Of a DNA stretch of 64,000 nucleotides, positions 31,301-41,263 are shown in pieces; position 1 is the first letter of the stretch; each line of letters starts with the position of its first letter. A program made the position numbers and the translations under genes. The notes under the pieces are model-generated. The model did no database searches. It was not told where the DNA came from and worked only from the letters and a program-made list of their open reading frames with translations. The stretch lies in contig CAJNDS010000752.1 of the NCBI GenBank assembly GCA_905221605.1, forward strand, positions 1-64,000, in the 5' to 3' direction. The DNA is from Symbiodinium natans (taxonomy: Eukaryota > Sar > Dinophyceae > Suessiales > Symbiodiniaceae).

Positions 31301-32317
31301 ATATATCCGGCATTGCTATATCTACGTGGCATTGCTCGGTTCTGCAAGTTGTGAGAAGGGTCATTCTTTCGGAGTGCAAAATTGAGACTGCTTCCTTGAC
31401 CCTGATTTAAAGCAGCGTATTGATCGCCGTTGCAAAACTGCGCGTGGGAATCTTCTGGATTGCGTTGGATGCAACCTGGCTGGTCCTACTTGAGTGACGG
31501 CATTGTCTCAGCATGCTCATTGGTCAGCTGCTTCTTTTGAACCTCGTCGTACAGTATTGAGGTTTTACAAAATTAGTTTGGTTCTGTCATTGTTCTCATG
31601 CTGCAGATTTCAATTGCACGAACAGTGATTGGTTTTGTTTGCAGTCTGCTAGTGACTGCTTCATGGGATGTTTTGCCTTGTTTCCGGAAGAAGACGAATG
31701 AATGCGATTGGATTGCTTTCATTGAGATCCTCGGTACGGTGTTGGACACTGTATTGAACTTGGATCTGGAAAGTCATTGCAATTCCACCTATGTTGCAAG
31801 ACCTGCCGTTTTGAGCATTTTGAGTCACATTGACTTACTTATTGTGACATCAAGCCGTTTCTCAGAATGTCACACGGAGCGACGAGCCTTTGGCACAGAA
31901 AGAGAGCCAAATCTGCCTTCGGATAGGTTGACTGTAACCAAAAGCTACTGCCGTCTTGACGTGAAGAAGAACTGAGCTCATTGAGCCCCGTTGGCAGAAA
32001 CGCTTTCTGATTCACTGGTCTCTAGTTTCTGGTTCTATTGACTGCGAGTAAGCTGTGTTTGGATGATTGCTAAGTCATTCATTCCATGCGGTTGTTGATC
32101 TTGCAATTGTAAGGTCATGGAACTCTAGAACAAGAAATTGGCCACAAGATGCCGGTTCCAGACCATTGTCTTTGTTTTATCAAGTAACAGATGACTGCCC
32201 TAGAACAAAATGAAGATTGACCCACAAGAAGGTCGGCAGCATCAAGAATTGTTGCACAGTTGGTTTTTGTAAAGCTGTTAGTGTGAATGATTGCTGAAGC
32301 ATTCATTCAAGGGACGG
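28360..32317 (+). other. ATTG-enriched non-coding block, probable internal part of a decayed LTR element
   Basis: About 4 kb with only short open frames (for example 29275-29679 and 31598-31975), none with a recognisable domain. ATTG is strongly over-represented on the plus strand: I counted 17 in 30241-30840, against about 2-3 expected. The block ends in AAGGGACGG followed by an LTR-like end (32318). That matches the junction before the copia-2 3' LTR (GAGGGACCG then TGTT). I therefore read it as the 3' portion of a relative of copia-2 whose coding region is lost or unrecognisable. Confidence 0.45.
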
Positions 32318-32609
32318 TGTTAGGATTGAGCTTTACTTCCTGCACATGTACATTGTCCATTGCGTGAAGAACATGCAACACTGACAGAGAACATTGGCAT
32401 GTGGACATTGCCATGTCCATGATGCATTGGCTCAAGTGGCTCAAGATTGGCTCAGCCCAAGTGACACAAAAGATTGCTGAGCGAGAGATTGCATCTGACA
32501 GTTGTATGCTTGCATTGTGGTGTGGTCAAGACCATTGATTGAACAGTCATGTGTTTGGTAGTTTACATACAGTTTGATATTGTACAGAAAGTGACCTTTG
32601 AACATTTCA
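32318..32609 (+). repeat. Solitary LTR-like end related to copia-2
   Basis: 292 bp starting TGTTAGGAT and ending ACATTTCA, compared with TGTTAGGAT to AAATTTCA in copia-2. It is followed by TTAAAGGGGGG, much as the copia-2 3' LTR is followed by TTAAGGGGGGG. It holds a tandem spliced-leader-like run at 32427-32455 (TTGGCTCAAG, TGGCTCAAG, then TTGGCTCAG). No matching 5' LTR was found in the window. Confidence 0.55.
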
Positions 32610-32745
32610 TTAAAGGGGGGCTTCAAGGGGGCTTTGAAGGGCTTAAACGGGGGGGGCTTAAAGGGGGGCTTAAAAGGGGCTAGATAGGCTGAAGGGGGAG
32701 GGCTTGAGGGGGCTGAAAAAAGGGGGGCTTGAGGGCGACTCTAAA
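32610..32745. repeat. G-tract array (GGGGGGCTTAAA)
   Basis: Runs of 4-8 G separated by CTTAAA, CTTGA or similar. Same family as 33,930-34,236 and 43,122-43,170. The TTAAG within the unit is the copia-2 target duplication. Confidence 0.8.
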
Positions 32746-32794
32746 CATTACTTTATCTTGAATACGAGAGAGAAGGGATGATTTTTTAATTTCC

Positions 32795-33262
32795 ACCCCC
32801 CTCGAATCTTGTTTTGTTTTTTGGATTTCGTTCTTCGAAACTAGAGAAGTGAGACTCTAACTTCCATTTGAAAAGAGAGAGAAAGGAATTTATTCTAAAT
32901 TCCACCCCCCTCGACTCTTGTTATATTTTTGTATTTTTTTGGGATTTCATTATTCGAAACCAGAGAAGTGAGACTCTAAACATACATTTCCCTTTACGAA
33001 GCGAAAGAAGGGAATGTGTTCTAAATTCCACCTCGAATCTTGTTATACATTTTGTGTTTGTTTTTGGATTTCATTCTTCGAAACCAGAGAAGTGAGACTC
33101 TAAACATTCATTTCCCTTTACGAAAAGAAAGAAGGGAATGTATTCTAAATTCCACCCCCCTCGAATCTTGTTTTGTTTTTTGGGTTTCATTCTTCGAAAC
33201 CAGAGAAGTGAGACTCTTTTTAAAGGGAGCTTAAGGGCATTTCCACCCCGCTCGCTTCTTCT
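32795..33262. repeat. ~90-125-bp tandem repeat, five copies
   Basis: Units contain CCACCCCCCTCGAATCTTG, a T-rich stretch, TTCTTCGAAACCAGAGAAG and TGAGACTCTAAAC. Copies start near 32801, 32904, 33030, 33152 and 33244. The short plus-strand frames here are repeat-derived. Confidence 0.75.
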
Positions 33263-33454
33263 TTTGTTTTTTGTGTTCATTACTCGAGTTTCAAGGAGCA
33301 GAGAGTTCATAGCAGTGACGTGGCGCGGGGCTAAGCCGAGAACCCCATGTTTTGTTTTGTTTTGGACATGATTCATATGCTTCCACGTGAGTTTGCCCGG
33401 CTGAAACAAGCGGGGGGTTGGGGGGGGCGCAGCCTCCCCCCCATGTGCAAACAC

Positions 33455-33910
33455 GATGCTCGCATTAGGCCTCTTAAACTGCTGCCTAAATCCTCCACCG
33501 AAGGCCCAGCAGGTATTAAGCCTCTTAGACGTCTTGAACTACTACCCGAACCCTCCACAAAAGGCCCAGCGAGTATTCGGCCTCTTAAACTGCTGCCTAA
33601 ATCCTCCACAGAAGGCCCAGCAAGTATTACGCTTTTTAAACAGCTGCCCAAACCCTCCACAAAAGGCCCAGCAAGTATCAGGCCTCTTAAACTGCTGCTG
33701 CCTAAACCCTCCGCAGAAGGCCCAGCAAGTATTACGCCTTCTAAACTGCTGCCCAAACCCTCCAAAAAAGGCCCAGCAAGTATTCGGCCTCTTAAAACTG
33801 CTGCCTAAACCCTCCACAGAAGTCCAGCAAGTATTACGCCTCTTAAATTGCTGCCCAGAGGCCCAGCAAGTATTAGGCCTCTTAAACTGCTGCCTAAACC
33901 CTCCACAGAG
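33455..33910. repeat. ~58-bp tandem repeat (CTTAAACTGCTGCC / AAGGCCCAGCAAGTATT)
   Basis: About eight imperfect copies of a unit made of CTTAAACTGCTGCC, CAAACCCTCCACA and AAGGCCCAGCAAGTATT. Frames 33456-33968 (plus) and 33373-33765 (minus) are both open through the array, because unit lengths vary and no unit contains a stop in those frames. I treat it as a minisatellite rather than a gene. Confidence 0.75.
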
Positions 33911-33929
33911 GGACAGAGGGGGGGTCTTG

Positions 33930-34236
33930 GTTGCGGCTTCAGGGGGGAGCTTTAGGGGGGAGCTTTAGGGGGGGCTTTAAGGGGGCTTAAAAAGAGGGGC
34001 TTAAAGGGGGGGCTTTAAGCCCCTTAAAACGGGGGGGCCTTAAAGGGGGGCTTTAAGGGGCTTTAAAGGGGGGCTTAAAGGGGGGGCTTAAAGGCGGGCT
34101 TAAAGGGGGGCTTCAAGGGGGTTTTAAAGGGGGGCTTAAAGGGGGGCTTGAAGGGGGCTTAAAGGGGGCTTTAAGGGGGGGCTTAAGGGGGGGGCTTAAG
34201 GAGGGCTTAAAGGGGGGGGTTGAGGGAGGGCTTAAG
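33930..34236. repeat. G-tract array, copia-2 insertion target
   Basis: Repeated GGGGGGGCTTAAA units with G-runs up to nine. Many closely spaced G-runs give strong G-quadruplex potential on the plus strand. The array is interrupted by copia-2 and resumes at 43,122. Confidence 0.85.
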
Positions 34237-34450
34237 TGTTAGGATGATTGGTCAGATCACCTTTGTATCCACACAGAGATGCATTGGTCATCAAAGGATT
34301 GCTGGATCAACTTTGGCTCAAGTCGGAAAACATTGAGCTCGAGTGATTGCATCACACAGCAGAGTTTGTGCTTGTTGATTGTGCTTGATTGAACTGAGCA
34401 GTTCTGAGATCACCTGATTGAACAGACGATTTCGCTTTTGTAAAATTTCA
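34237..34450 (+). repeat. Copia-2 5' LTR
   Basis: 214 bp, TGTTAGGATG to AAAATTTCA. Carries TTTGGCTCAAG at 34312-34322, eleven bases identical to the 3' end of the dinoflagellate spliced leader. Confidence 0.95.
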
Positions 34451-34462
34451 TGGTAGCGGAGC
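34451..34462 (+). promoter_or_regulatory. Copia-2 primer binding site
   Basis: TGGTAGCGGAGC directly follows the LTR and is identical to the copia-1 site, although the LTRs are otherwise unrelated. Confidence 0.8.
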
Positions 34463-34507
34463 ACTGGACGAAGTCCAAGGGCTCCTGAAAGATTGTCTAG
34501 ATTCGTG

Positions 34508-37500
34508 ATGGCAGTATTTGGAAACTTCCAAGGTCTAGGAGGAGAAATCAAATTGTTTCCTCCACCGATTTTCCATGGTGAGTCCGAGAAATGGGAAGAT
34601 TGGAGCTGGCAATTGAAGTCGTATGTTTCCTTGTACAAACCTGTAGCCCAGTCATTGATGGACAGGCTGGAAGGTACTTATGACCCCTGCATTGACCAGC
34701 ACTTGGAAGATTTCGAAGCAGCAAATTGTCCGAATCAAAGATTAGTTGATTTCAGCAGACAATTGCACTATCTTCTTGCACAGATCACAGACGGCCCCGC
34801 CAGATTGGTCGTGAGATTGAACGAAGGCGGAAATGGTTTTGAGACCTGGAGGCAATTGTATGAACGCTTTGCATTGCCTGACAGAGCCAGGGGAGTTAGC
34901 TTGTTGAGCAGATTGCTAGACTTCAGATTCCGAGACGCCTCATTCGAAGCGGATTTGACGGAGTTTATTTCATTGAAGAACAAGCATGAGAAAGCCACAG
35001 GAAAGCTCCTTGATGACGACCTATTGGTCACTCTGATGGTCAACAAAACCTCAGGCGCATTGCAGCAACATTTGCGCCTCAACGTTGATGCATTGACCAC
35101 GTTTTCCGATGTTGTACAGATTGTGAAACAGTACTACCAGAGCAGGCATTTAGCCAATTGGAGGTCACCAAACTCTTCAGAGGGACCAGTTCCCATGGAC
35201 ATAGGTGCATTGAAAGGAAAAGGAAAAGGATTCAAAGGCTACAAAGGAAAGGGCAAAGGATTCAGAGGAAAGAGCAAAGGATACAAAGGAAAAGGCAAAG
35301 GAAAGAATTGGAAAGGCAAAGGAAAGAAAGGATTCCACAAAGGCTCAGGAAAAGGAAAAGGAAAAGGAAAAGGAGGAAAGATTGGAAAAGGGCCCGATTC
35401 AGGAACAGGATGTTTCATTTGTGGTTCGCAGTCGCATTGGAGCAAGCATTGCCCTCAGAATCGACAGTCAATGATTGCAGAGAGTGGAGAGTTAGGATAT
35501 GAGTGCACAGAAGAAGAGAATTGGCCTGAAGACATTGTTGACACCAGCTGGTGGTATGACGATTGGCAGAGCGCTTTGTACAGTGAAGAAGACTGGACGT
35601 ATTGGGACGACGATTCCTGGTACGGTCAGGATTGGTATGATTCCTCTCAGGACTGGTCTGAGGATTGGTCTGATTGGAACTTAGGCGCGCAACCGGTTTT
35701 TGCTGCCACTGGCAGCGCATTGAGTAGAGAGGTACCCAACACAAGCTCGCCACCATTGGCGACCCAAGAGACTGCAGCAGCAGTCACCATTGAGAGCACT
35801 GAGCGGAGTGAAGAGAGAGAATCATTGACTCCTCAACTTGCTTCGAACAATCCATTGCTTGAGAGCCCCAGAAGGTCTAGTGCAGCCCCCAGGCCTGTGA
35901 GACCCAGCCTTACAAGTAGATTGTTCGTAGGAGCTTTGATGCTGATTGGAACATTGTCAGCCTCTGTTCCTCCACATCCTCGCAGTGCAGATGATGTGAT
36001 TGTCGACAGAATGATTGGCAGTCACATCCCACATGATGACAGTAGCAGTGAGTCAAGCATTGAAGGTCAGAGTGAGCTAGTGCCGAACCCAACTGGCATT
36101 GGGATTGATCGCTTGTCTGATTTTCACATACAGTCAGGCATTGTCGACAGGAGTTGGATTTTGTTCGACTCTGGTGCATCAGCAAATTGCTGTCCACCTT
36201 GGTTCGCATCGGACTATCCATTGCACCCGGTAGGCAGTGATTGCCCGGCGCTTAGAAGCATCTCAGGCAAGACATTGTCCATCTTGGGGAAGCGTATTGT
36301 TGAACTTGACTGCAATGGCCACTCATTGTGCGTGCAGTTCTATGTGTGTGAGCACATTCCTTTCCCATTGGTCAGTGTGTCTAGATTCTTGCTTCAAGAT
36401 TTTTGGACAATCATGGCAAAGGATTTCATGGCATTGATGACACCGTCAAATCAAACTGTGCCCATTGTTCGGCAAGGCACCTTGGTGTATCTCACCCCTA
36501 CTGTCATTCCCTACTCAGCCTATTCAGGCCCCCGAACTGACTTGGAAATCAGTAGCCTCATGGATGACCTCGATCTTGAGACCATTGATCTTGAGTTGAG
36601 AGGCATCACTGATTCCACTCATTGTGAGTATGATCATCTTTCAAAGATTTCTTCATTGGTTGCGATGGCACAAGCTAGAGCAAGATCCAAACCAGCGTTC
36701 GCCAGAACTGTTGCTGCCAAAAGAAAAGCAACAAAGAACATGGATTATTGGGAGATTGATGATCCAAACTGCCTCCTGATCAGGCATCATGTGAAAACAA
36801 GACGAGCTATGTTCGGCTTGACTCGTCTTCGTAGCTCATTGCCTGTTGCTGAGGACAGATTGACTGGCGCACGCGTCACTAAGGTGCGGTATAAGGATGG
36901 TACCGAGCAGGTCTATCGCGATGCAGATTGGAGATCTCTTGAGGATCCGGATGCTGCATTGTCTAGTGATTGGACGGGCACCACTGAGTTTGCATTGTAT
37001 CCGGCTAGCGGACAGCTGGAAACAGGCGCGAAACGCACACGCGAACGCACGCGTCCGCAAGAAGCATTGTATTCTTCGCCCCGCCCGACCCGCCCCATTG
37101 AGAGTGTTCCGAGCCGAGGGACCGAGAAAGAATCAAAGAAAGTTCGCATTGTCTCGAAACAGCCGGAGAAACCGCAATCCGCGACTCGATCTGCCCCGTC
37201 GACATTGGAACAAGTGTCGCGCGGAGAGCCGCAGCTCGGAGATAGCGAGATTGCTATTCTCAGAAGACTTCGCTCGATTGGCGAGTTCAATGCGAAAATG
37301 CGTGAAGATTTGGTGCGGCTCTACCACACTCTCGATTCGACCACAAGCAAAGAGCGAACCACCGACTATTGGCTTCAGTTACCAAACTATTGGGTTCGTA
37401 TGGTTCATCAGAAACGTACAGATACTGTGCACCCGGATGATGAGCCTTCCCCAATTGCAGAACAGAGCCTAGGTGATTTGCTTACTGCTGAGCGTTACAC

Positions 37501-38293
37501 ATACATTGTGGAATCGCAGTTCCCTGAGTTGAACGGCTCAGAGATTGAAGACCTGTGGTGCACCATGCTTGATCCTGATGGTGTTGAAACGGAACCTAAG
37601 GAAGATCCTAGGCGAGAATTGTATCATGTTTGGAGAGGCTTTGTTGTCCTCGCTTCGGTGCCGATTGAGGTAGGAAGGCCCATTCAGGACACTGATGACA
37701 AACATGCTAGAGTTGCCAAAGGATTGAAGGTTCCTGGTGAACCCTCAGCCTCAGAAAGAGCCCAACATGAATTGACACATTTACCTTTCAGAGATTGGTG
37801 TCCTCATTGTGTCAAATCAAAAGGTCGTCATGGTCCTGCAAAGAAACAGTCAGATAGGCAGCCTGTGATTCAGGTTGACTATTGCTTCCAGGCTACACAT
37901 CCAGATCTCCCATTGAGAAAGATCCTGTCAGCTTGTGATGTTCAGACTGGTTTAGGCATGGCTGTGATTGTTCCCTCAAAAGGTGAGAACAACTATGCAG
38001 TAGCAGAATTGAAGAAATTCATCTACGAGTGCGGAAGAACTTTTGGCATTCTGCAGTATGACCAAGAATCCCCATTGAAGAATGTCTGCCAAAGAGTCTG
38101 CGCTGAACTAGGTGGATTGAGTCTTCGTGCTGCGCCCAAATCACACCCACAAAGTAGTGGTTCGGTAGGTCAGATGCAAAGGACATTGTATGGTCAAGTT
38201 CGCACTTTGATTGCCCAAGTTGAGCAAAACTTGAACATTCAGATCACTTCAGATCATGTTCTGTACCCCTGGGCATTGAAGCATGCACAATGA
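34508..38293 (+). CDS. Copia-2 Gag-protease-integrase, ending at an in-frame TGA
   Basis: 1,261 codons from ATG 34508. A Gag N-terminal region (WEDWSWQLKSYV near the start) is followed by a GKGKGFKGYKGKGKG tract (about residues 234-296), a single CCHC knuckle CFICGSQSHWSKHC (302-315), and an acidic Trp/Asp/Tyr-rich stretch. The protease motif is FDSGAS (~554). The integrase zinc-binding HELTHLPFRDWCPHC lies near 1088-1102, and core Asp residues in VDY (~1122) and YDQES (~1184). Where an active-site Glu is expected, in SSGSVGQMQRTL, the codon at 38168-38170 encodes Gly. The frame stops at TGA 38291-38293, in the conserved segment after the integrase core, and resumes in the same frame at the next codon. 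A young inactivating change is likely; stop-codon readthrough is the alternative. Confidence 0.9.
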   Translation: MAVFGNFQGLGGEIKLFPPPIFHGESEKWEDWSWQLKSYVSLYKPVAQSLMDRLEGTYDPCIDQHLEDFEAANCPNQRLVDFSRQLHYLLAQITDGPARLVVRLNEGGNGFETWRQLYERFALPDRARGVSLLSRLLDFRFRDASFEADLTEFISLKNKHEKATGKLLDDDLLVTLMVNKTSGALQQHLRLNVDALTTFSDVVQIVKQYYQSRHLANWRSPNSSEGPVPMDIGALKGKGKGFKGYKGKGKGFRGKSKGYKGKGKGKNWKGKGKKGFHKGSGKGKGKGKGGKIGKGPDSGTGCFICGSQSHWSKHCPQNRQSMIAESGELGYECTEEENWPEDIVDTSWWYDDWQSALYSEEDWTYWDDDSWYGQDWYDSSQDWSEDWSDWNLGAQPVFAATGSALSREVPNTSSPPLATQETAAAVTIESTERSEERESLTPQLASNNPLLESPRRSSAAPRPVRPSLTSRLFVGALMLIGTLSASVPPHPRSADDVIVDRMIGSHIPHDDSSSESSIEGQSELVPNPTGIGIDRLSDFHIQSGIVDRSWILFDSGASANCCPPWFASDYPLHPVGSDCPALRSISGKTLSILGKRIVELDCNGHSLCVQFYVCEHIPFPLVSVSRFLLQDFWTIMAKDFMALMTPSNQTVPIVRQGTLVYLTPTVIPYSAYSGPRTDLEISSLMDDLDLETIDLELRGITDSTHCEYDHLSKISSLVAMAQARARSKPAFARTVAAKRKATKNMDYWEIDDPNCLLIRHHVKTRRAMFGLTRLRSSLPVAEDRLTGARVTKVRYKDGTEQVYRDADWRSLEDPDAALSSDWTGTTEFALYPASGQLETGAKRTRERTRPQEALYSSPRPTRPIESVPSRGTEKESKKVRIVSKQPEKPQSATRSAPSTLEQVSRGEPQLGDSEIAILRRLRSIGEFNAKMREDLVRLYHTLDSTTSKERTTDYWLQLPNYWVRMVHQKRTDTVHPDDEPSPIAEQSLGDLLTAERYTYIVESQFPELNGSEIEDLWCTMLDPDGVETEPKEDPRRELYHVWRGFVVLASVPIEVGRPIQDTDDKHARVAKGLKVPGEPSASERAQHELTHLPFRDWCPHCVKSKGRHGPAKKQSDRQPVIQVDYCFQATHPDLPLRKILSACDVQTGLGMAVIVPSKGENNYAVAELKKFIYECGRTFGILQYDQESPLKNVCQRVCAELGGLSLRAAPKSHPQSSGSVGQMQRTLYGQVRTLIAQVEQNLNIQITSDHVLYPWALKHAQ

Positions 38294-40588
38294 CTATTGA
38301 ACAGATACCTTGTTCATTCTGACGGATGTACGTCTTATTACAGACGATGGAACCGAAACTATGAAGGTGGATTGTGTCAGTTTGCAGAGGTTGTTCATGC
38401 CAAAGTGATTGGTGGTCACGCGGTTAGAAAAGCCGATATCCCTTGGAAGTCAGCATTGTGGCTAGGAAGAGACACAGAGGCAGATGAGATCATTGTTGCC
38501 ACTGACGAAGGAGTGACTAAGGTCAGAACAGTCAGAAGGACTCCTCCTTCTCAGCATTGGCAGCCCGACATTGTCAATGGACTCAAGGCTCTCCCTTGGA
38601 AGCCCAAGACTGATGGCGAACACACTACCGAGTTTGTATTGCCTAAGTCGCTGACTGTAATAGGAAAGGTTCGAGACCCTCCGGGATTGACACCACCTGT
38701 AGAGCCCAAAGAAGTTGTCAGGACCGAAAACCTCAAAACAGAGCCATTGCAACTTGAAGACATGCCAGAGAGAAGAGCTGACACGTCAATTGCTGAACAA
38801 CCTGCATCTTCCTCCGCAGGAATTGTAAGGCCCGCAGAAGCTGCGGAAGATGAGAGAGCAGCTAAGTCTCTTCGCATTGACCCCGAGGCTCCTGTAGCAG
38901 AACCATCACCAAAGTCTAGGAAGATTGCTGCAGTCATGCAGCTGATTGGTGCTACTGTAGGAGTAAACAAAGCTATCACCAAGGATGGCGTTGAGGTCCC
39001 AGTTCATGTCAACTACGATGAAGATGAGTATCGCACTGAATTGAAGCTCACTGAACCTATCATTTGGGACATCACGCGTGAATACCCTGAATTGGCCCAA
39101 AAGAAAGGAATGGACCACGAAATGGGCTCCATGAAGGATTTCAACGTGTACACTGAGGTCCCAATTGAAAAATGTACAGAAGAGCAAATCAGCAATGCCA
39201 TTGGAGTTCGTTGGGTGAAAAGATGGAAGACGGACACGGAATTGCGAATGAGATTGGTCGTTCAAGGTTGTTACCAAGATGCGACGAAGTTAGACACAGA
39301 TTCATTGTTTGCAAGCACGCCTTCGCTTGTGACGATGAAATTGCTTCTTGTCATGGCCTTAGCTCGCAATTGGTCTATCAGCCTTGCAGATATCTCAACC
39401 GCATTTCTTCACGCCGCTATTGGCGCAGGTGAAGAGATTTTCGTCGTTCCTCCTGCAGAGTACTATCCAACGAGAAATTGTCTGTGGAAACTCAACAGGG
39501 CTATGTATGGACTCAAGCAAAGTCCACGATTGTGGCAAGAACATTTCGCTAAGACCATGCAAAAGCTGGGATTCCGGCGCTGCAAGTCCGATAGCAACTT
39601 GTATTGTCATTCTTCGAAACAGCTCTATGTTTTGGCGTACGTTGATGATTTGATGATTGTAGGAGACCCCGAACAGTCCAAAGCTTTCATTGATTCTCTT
39701 AACAAAGAGCTTCTTGTGAAGATCACTGGACGATTGGAAGCAGGGAGCGAGCATTCCTTTCTAGGACGGAAACTGCGCCATAACGGAGATTCCATCGACA
39801 TCCTCATGTCTCAGCAGTACATTGAAGAGATTCTGAAGCTTTATAGCATGAACTCTAGCTCGAACATTGTGAACACCACAGGCTCCTCAGCCCTGAAGAG
39901 AGTTCAAGATTCTGACACCCCGCTTGACAAAGAGGAGCACTCGAAGTTTCGCACAGCAGTTGGAAAATTGCTTTGGCTAGCATTCGTAAGGCCCGATTGT
40001 TCCTACGCGGTGAAGGAGCTCAGTCGTAATGTGAAAGGACCCACATTGGAGAGCCTCGCCAAGCTTAAGCATTTGCTGAGGTATCTGAACGGTACTCGGC
40101 ACACGGTGCTTCGATTGAGACCGACTCATATGTTGACAGATTGGAAGTCGAGCCTTGAGCTCGTTTGCTTTGTCGACAGTGATTGGGCCGGTTGCTCGAA
40201 GACAAGAAAGTCGACGAGCGGAAGCACGGTGCAATTGCTTGGCTCACCCATAGTGCACACATCTCGCACACAGGCTACCGTAGCACTGTCTTCCGGCGAA
40301 GCAGAACTGTATGCTATTGGCCAAGGCATTAACGAAGCTTTGTACGTAAAGTCGATCATCCTTGAAGCAGAATTTGCGCGCAAGGTGCGCATTACTGTTC
40401 ACACGGATAGCACCGCTGGAAAGTCTATTGCCTCACGGTTTGGAACTGGCAAGCGTACAAAACACGTTGAGCTTAGGTATCTGTACATGCAGAATCTGAT
40501 TGACGCAGGCATGCTGCGAGTGTGCAAGATTGGCACAAAGGACAACTGTGCTGATCTCCTCACGAAGTATGTGTCCACGGAGACATAG
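38294..40588 (+). CDS. Copia-2 reverse transcriptase-RNase H, continuing in frame after the TGA
   Basis: Same frame as the upstream part, open to TAG at 40586-40588. It starts with the end of the integrase region (WNRNYEGG), then a variable acidic linker. The reverse transcriptase has ADISTAFLHA, MYGLKQSPRLW and YVDD at 39638-39649. RNase H has FVDSDWAGC, SSGEAELYA, HTDSTAGKS and KHVELRYL. It ends with DNCADLLTKYVSTET, the usual copia C-terminus, so unlike copia-1 it has no C-terminal extension. All catalytic residues of RT and RNase H appear present. Without readthrough of the TGA it would not be made as part of the polyprotein. Confidence 0.93.
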   Translation, partial: LLNRYLVHSDGCTSYYRRWNRNYEGGLCQFAEVVHAKVIGGHAVRKADIPWKSALWLGRDTEADEIIVATDEGVTKVRTVRRTPPSQHWQPDIVNGLKALPWKPKTDGEHTTEFVLPKSLTVIGKVRDPPGLTPPVEPKEVVRTENLKTEPLQLEDMPERRADTSIAEQPASSSAGIVRPAEAAEDERAAKSLRIDPEAPVAEPSPKSRKIAAVMQLIGATVGVNKAITKDGVEVPVHVNYDEDEYRTELKLTEPIIWDITREYPELAQKKGMDHEMGSMKDFNVYTEVPIEKCTEEQISNAIGVRWVKRWKTDTELRMRLVVQGCYQDATKLDTDSLFASTPSLVTMKLLLVMALARNWSISLADISTAFLHAAIGAGEEIFVVPPAEYYPTRNCLWKLNRAMYGLKQSPRLWQEHFAKTMQKLGFRRCKSDSNLYCHSSKQLYVLAYVDDLMIVGDPEQSKAFIDSLNKELLVKITGRLEAGSEHSFLGRKLRHNGDSIDILMSQQYIEEILKLYSMNSSSNIVNTTGSSALKRVQDSDTPLDKEEHSKFRTAVGKLLWLAFVRPDCSYAVKELSRNVKGPTLESLAKLKHLLRYLNGTRHTVLRLRPTHMLTDWKSSLELVCFVDSDWAGCSKTRKSTSGSTVQLLGSPIVHTSRTQATVALSSGEAELYAIGQGINEALYVKSIILEAEFARKVRITVHTDSTAGKSIASRFGTGKRTKHVELRYLYMQNLIDAGMLRVCKIGTKDNCADLLTKYVSTET

Positions 40589-41263
40589 CAGTCTCTGTTG
40601 AATCGCTTAGGACTGATCCGAAACGACTTTCGATTGTGACTGAAGCACTGGCGTCGTTTCACTTACCCTAAAAAAAAATTGTTTCACATGTTCCTTGTGG
40701 CATTGCGTGTTCAGTCTTTACATGTTACATGTTCAGACTGAGGGACCGAGAGAGAAAGAGAGAGAAGAAGGGGAGCATTGGCATTGACAAACATTGTCTG
40801 CATTGCTGCTTGTGTCACGCATTGGCATTGACAAACATTGTCTGCATTGCTGCTTGTGTCAGATGGAGACATGTATTGGTTTCGCGTTTTGATTCCTTAC
40901 ATTGCTTCGCATACGCCATGCCCAGGCTACAAACAAAAGATTGCATGCGTCAGCACCCATTGCACAACGAAAACTCGCCCTTGCAAGCAACAACACATTG
41001 ACCACACGCAACAACGCATTGTACAGCAGCATAGTGTTTAGAGTAGAACCTCTCTAACTAGCACATTGTACATAGATTGCTTCTTTCAAGTTTTCCCAGT
41101 ATTTTATTTTCTCCTTTAGGATTTTCCGATTTTCCTTTTAGGTGAATTGTGATCTTGGAAGTGCTTTTGAGAATTTTTTTGTCTTTGTTGCATTCTCTGC
41201 TGTGATTGCAGTCACGAGAGCATTCCTGTGGGCATTGTGCACCTCCGAAGCCCCATTGCAGCC

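Noticed and set aside
28360..32317. tRNA, 5S or spliced-leader RNA genes
   Set aside because: No cloverleaf, 5S internal control region or full leader followed by a donor site was recognised; only leader-like fragments occur.
33373..33968. Plus- and minus-strand repeat proteins
   Set aside because: All follow the ~58-bp tandem array; no start context, no conserved framing, both strands equally open.
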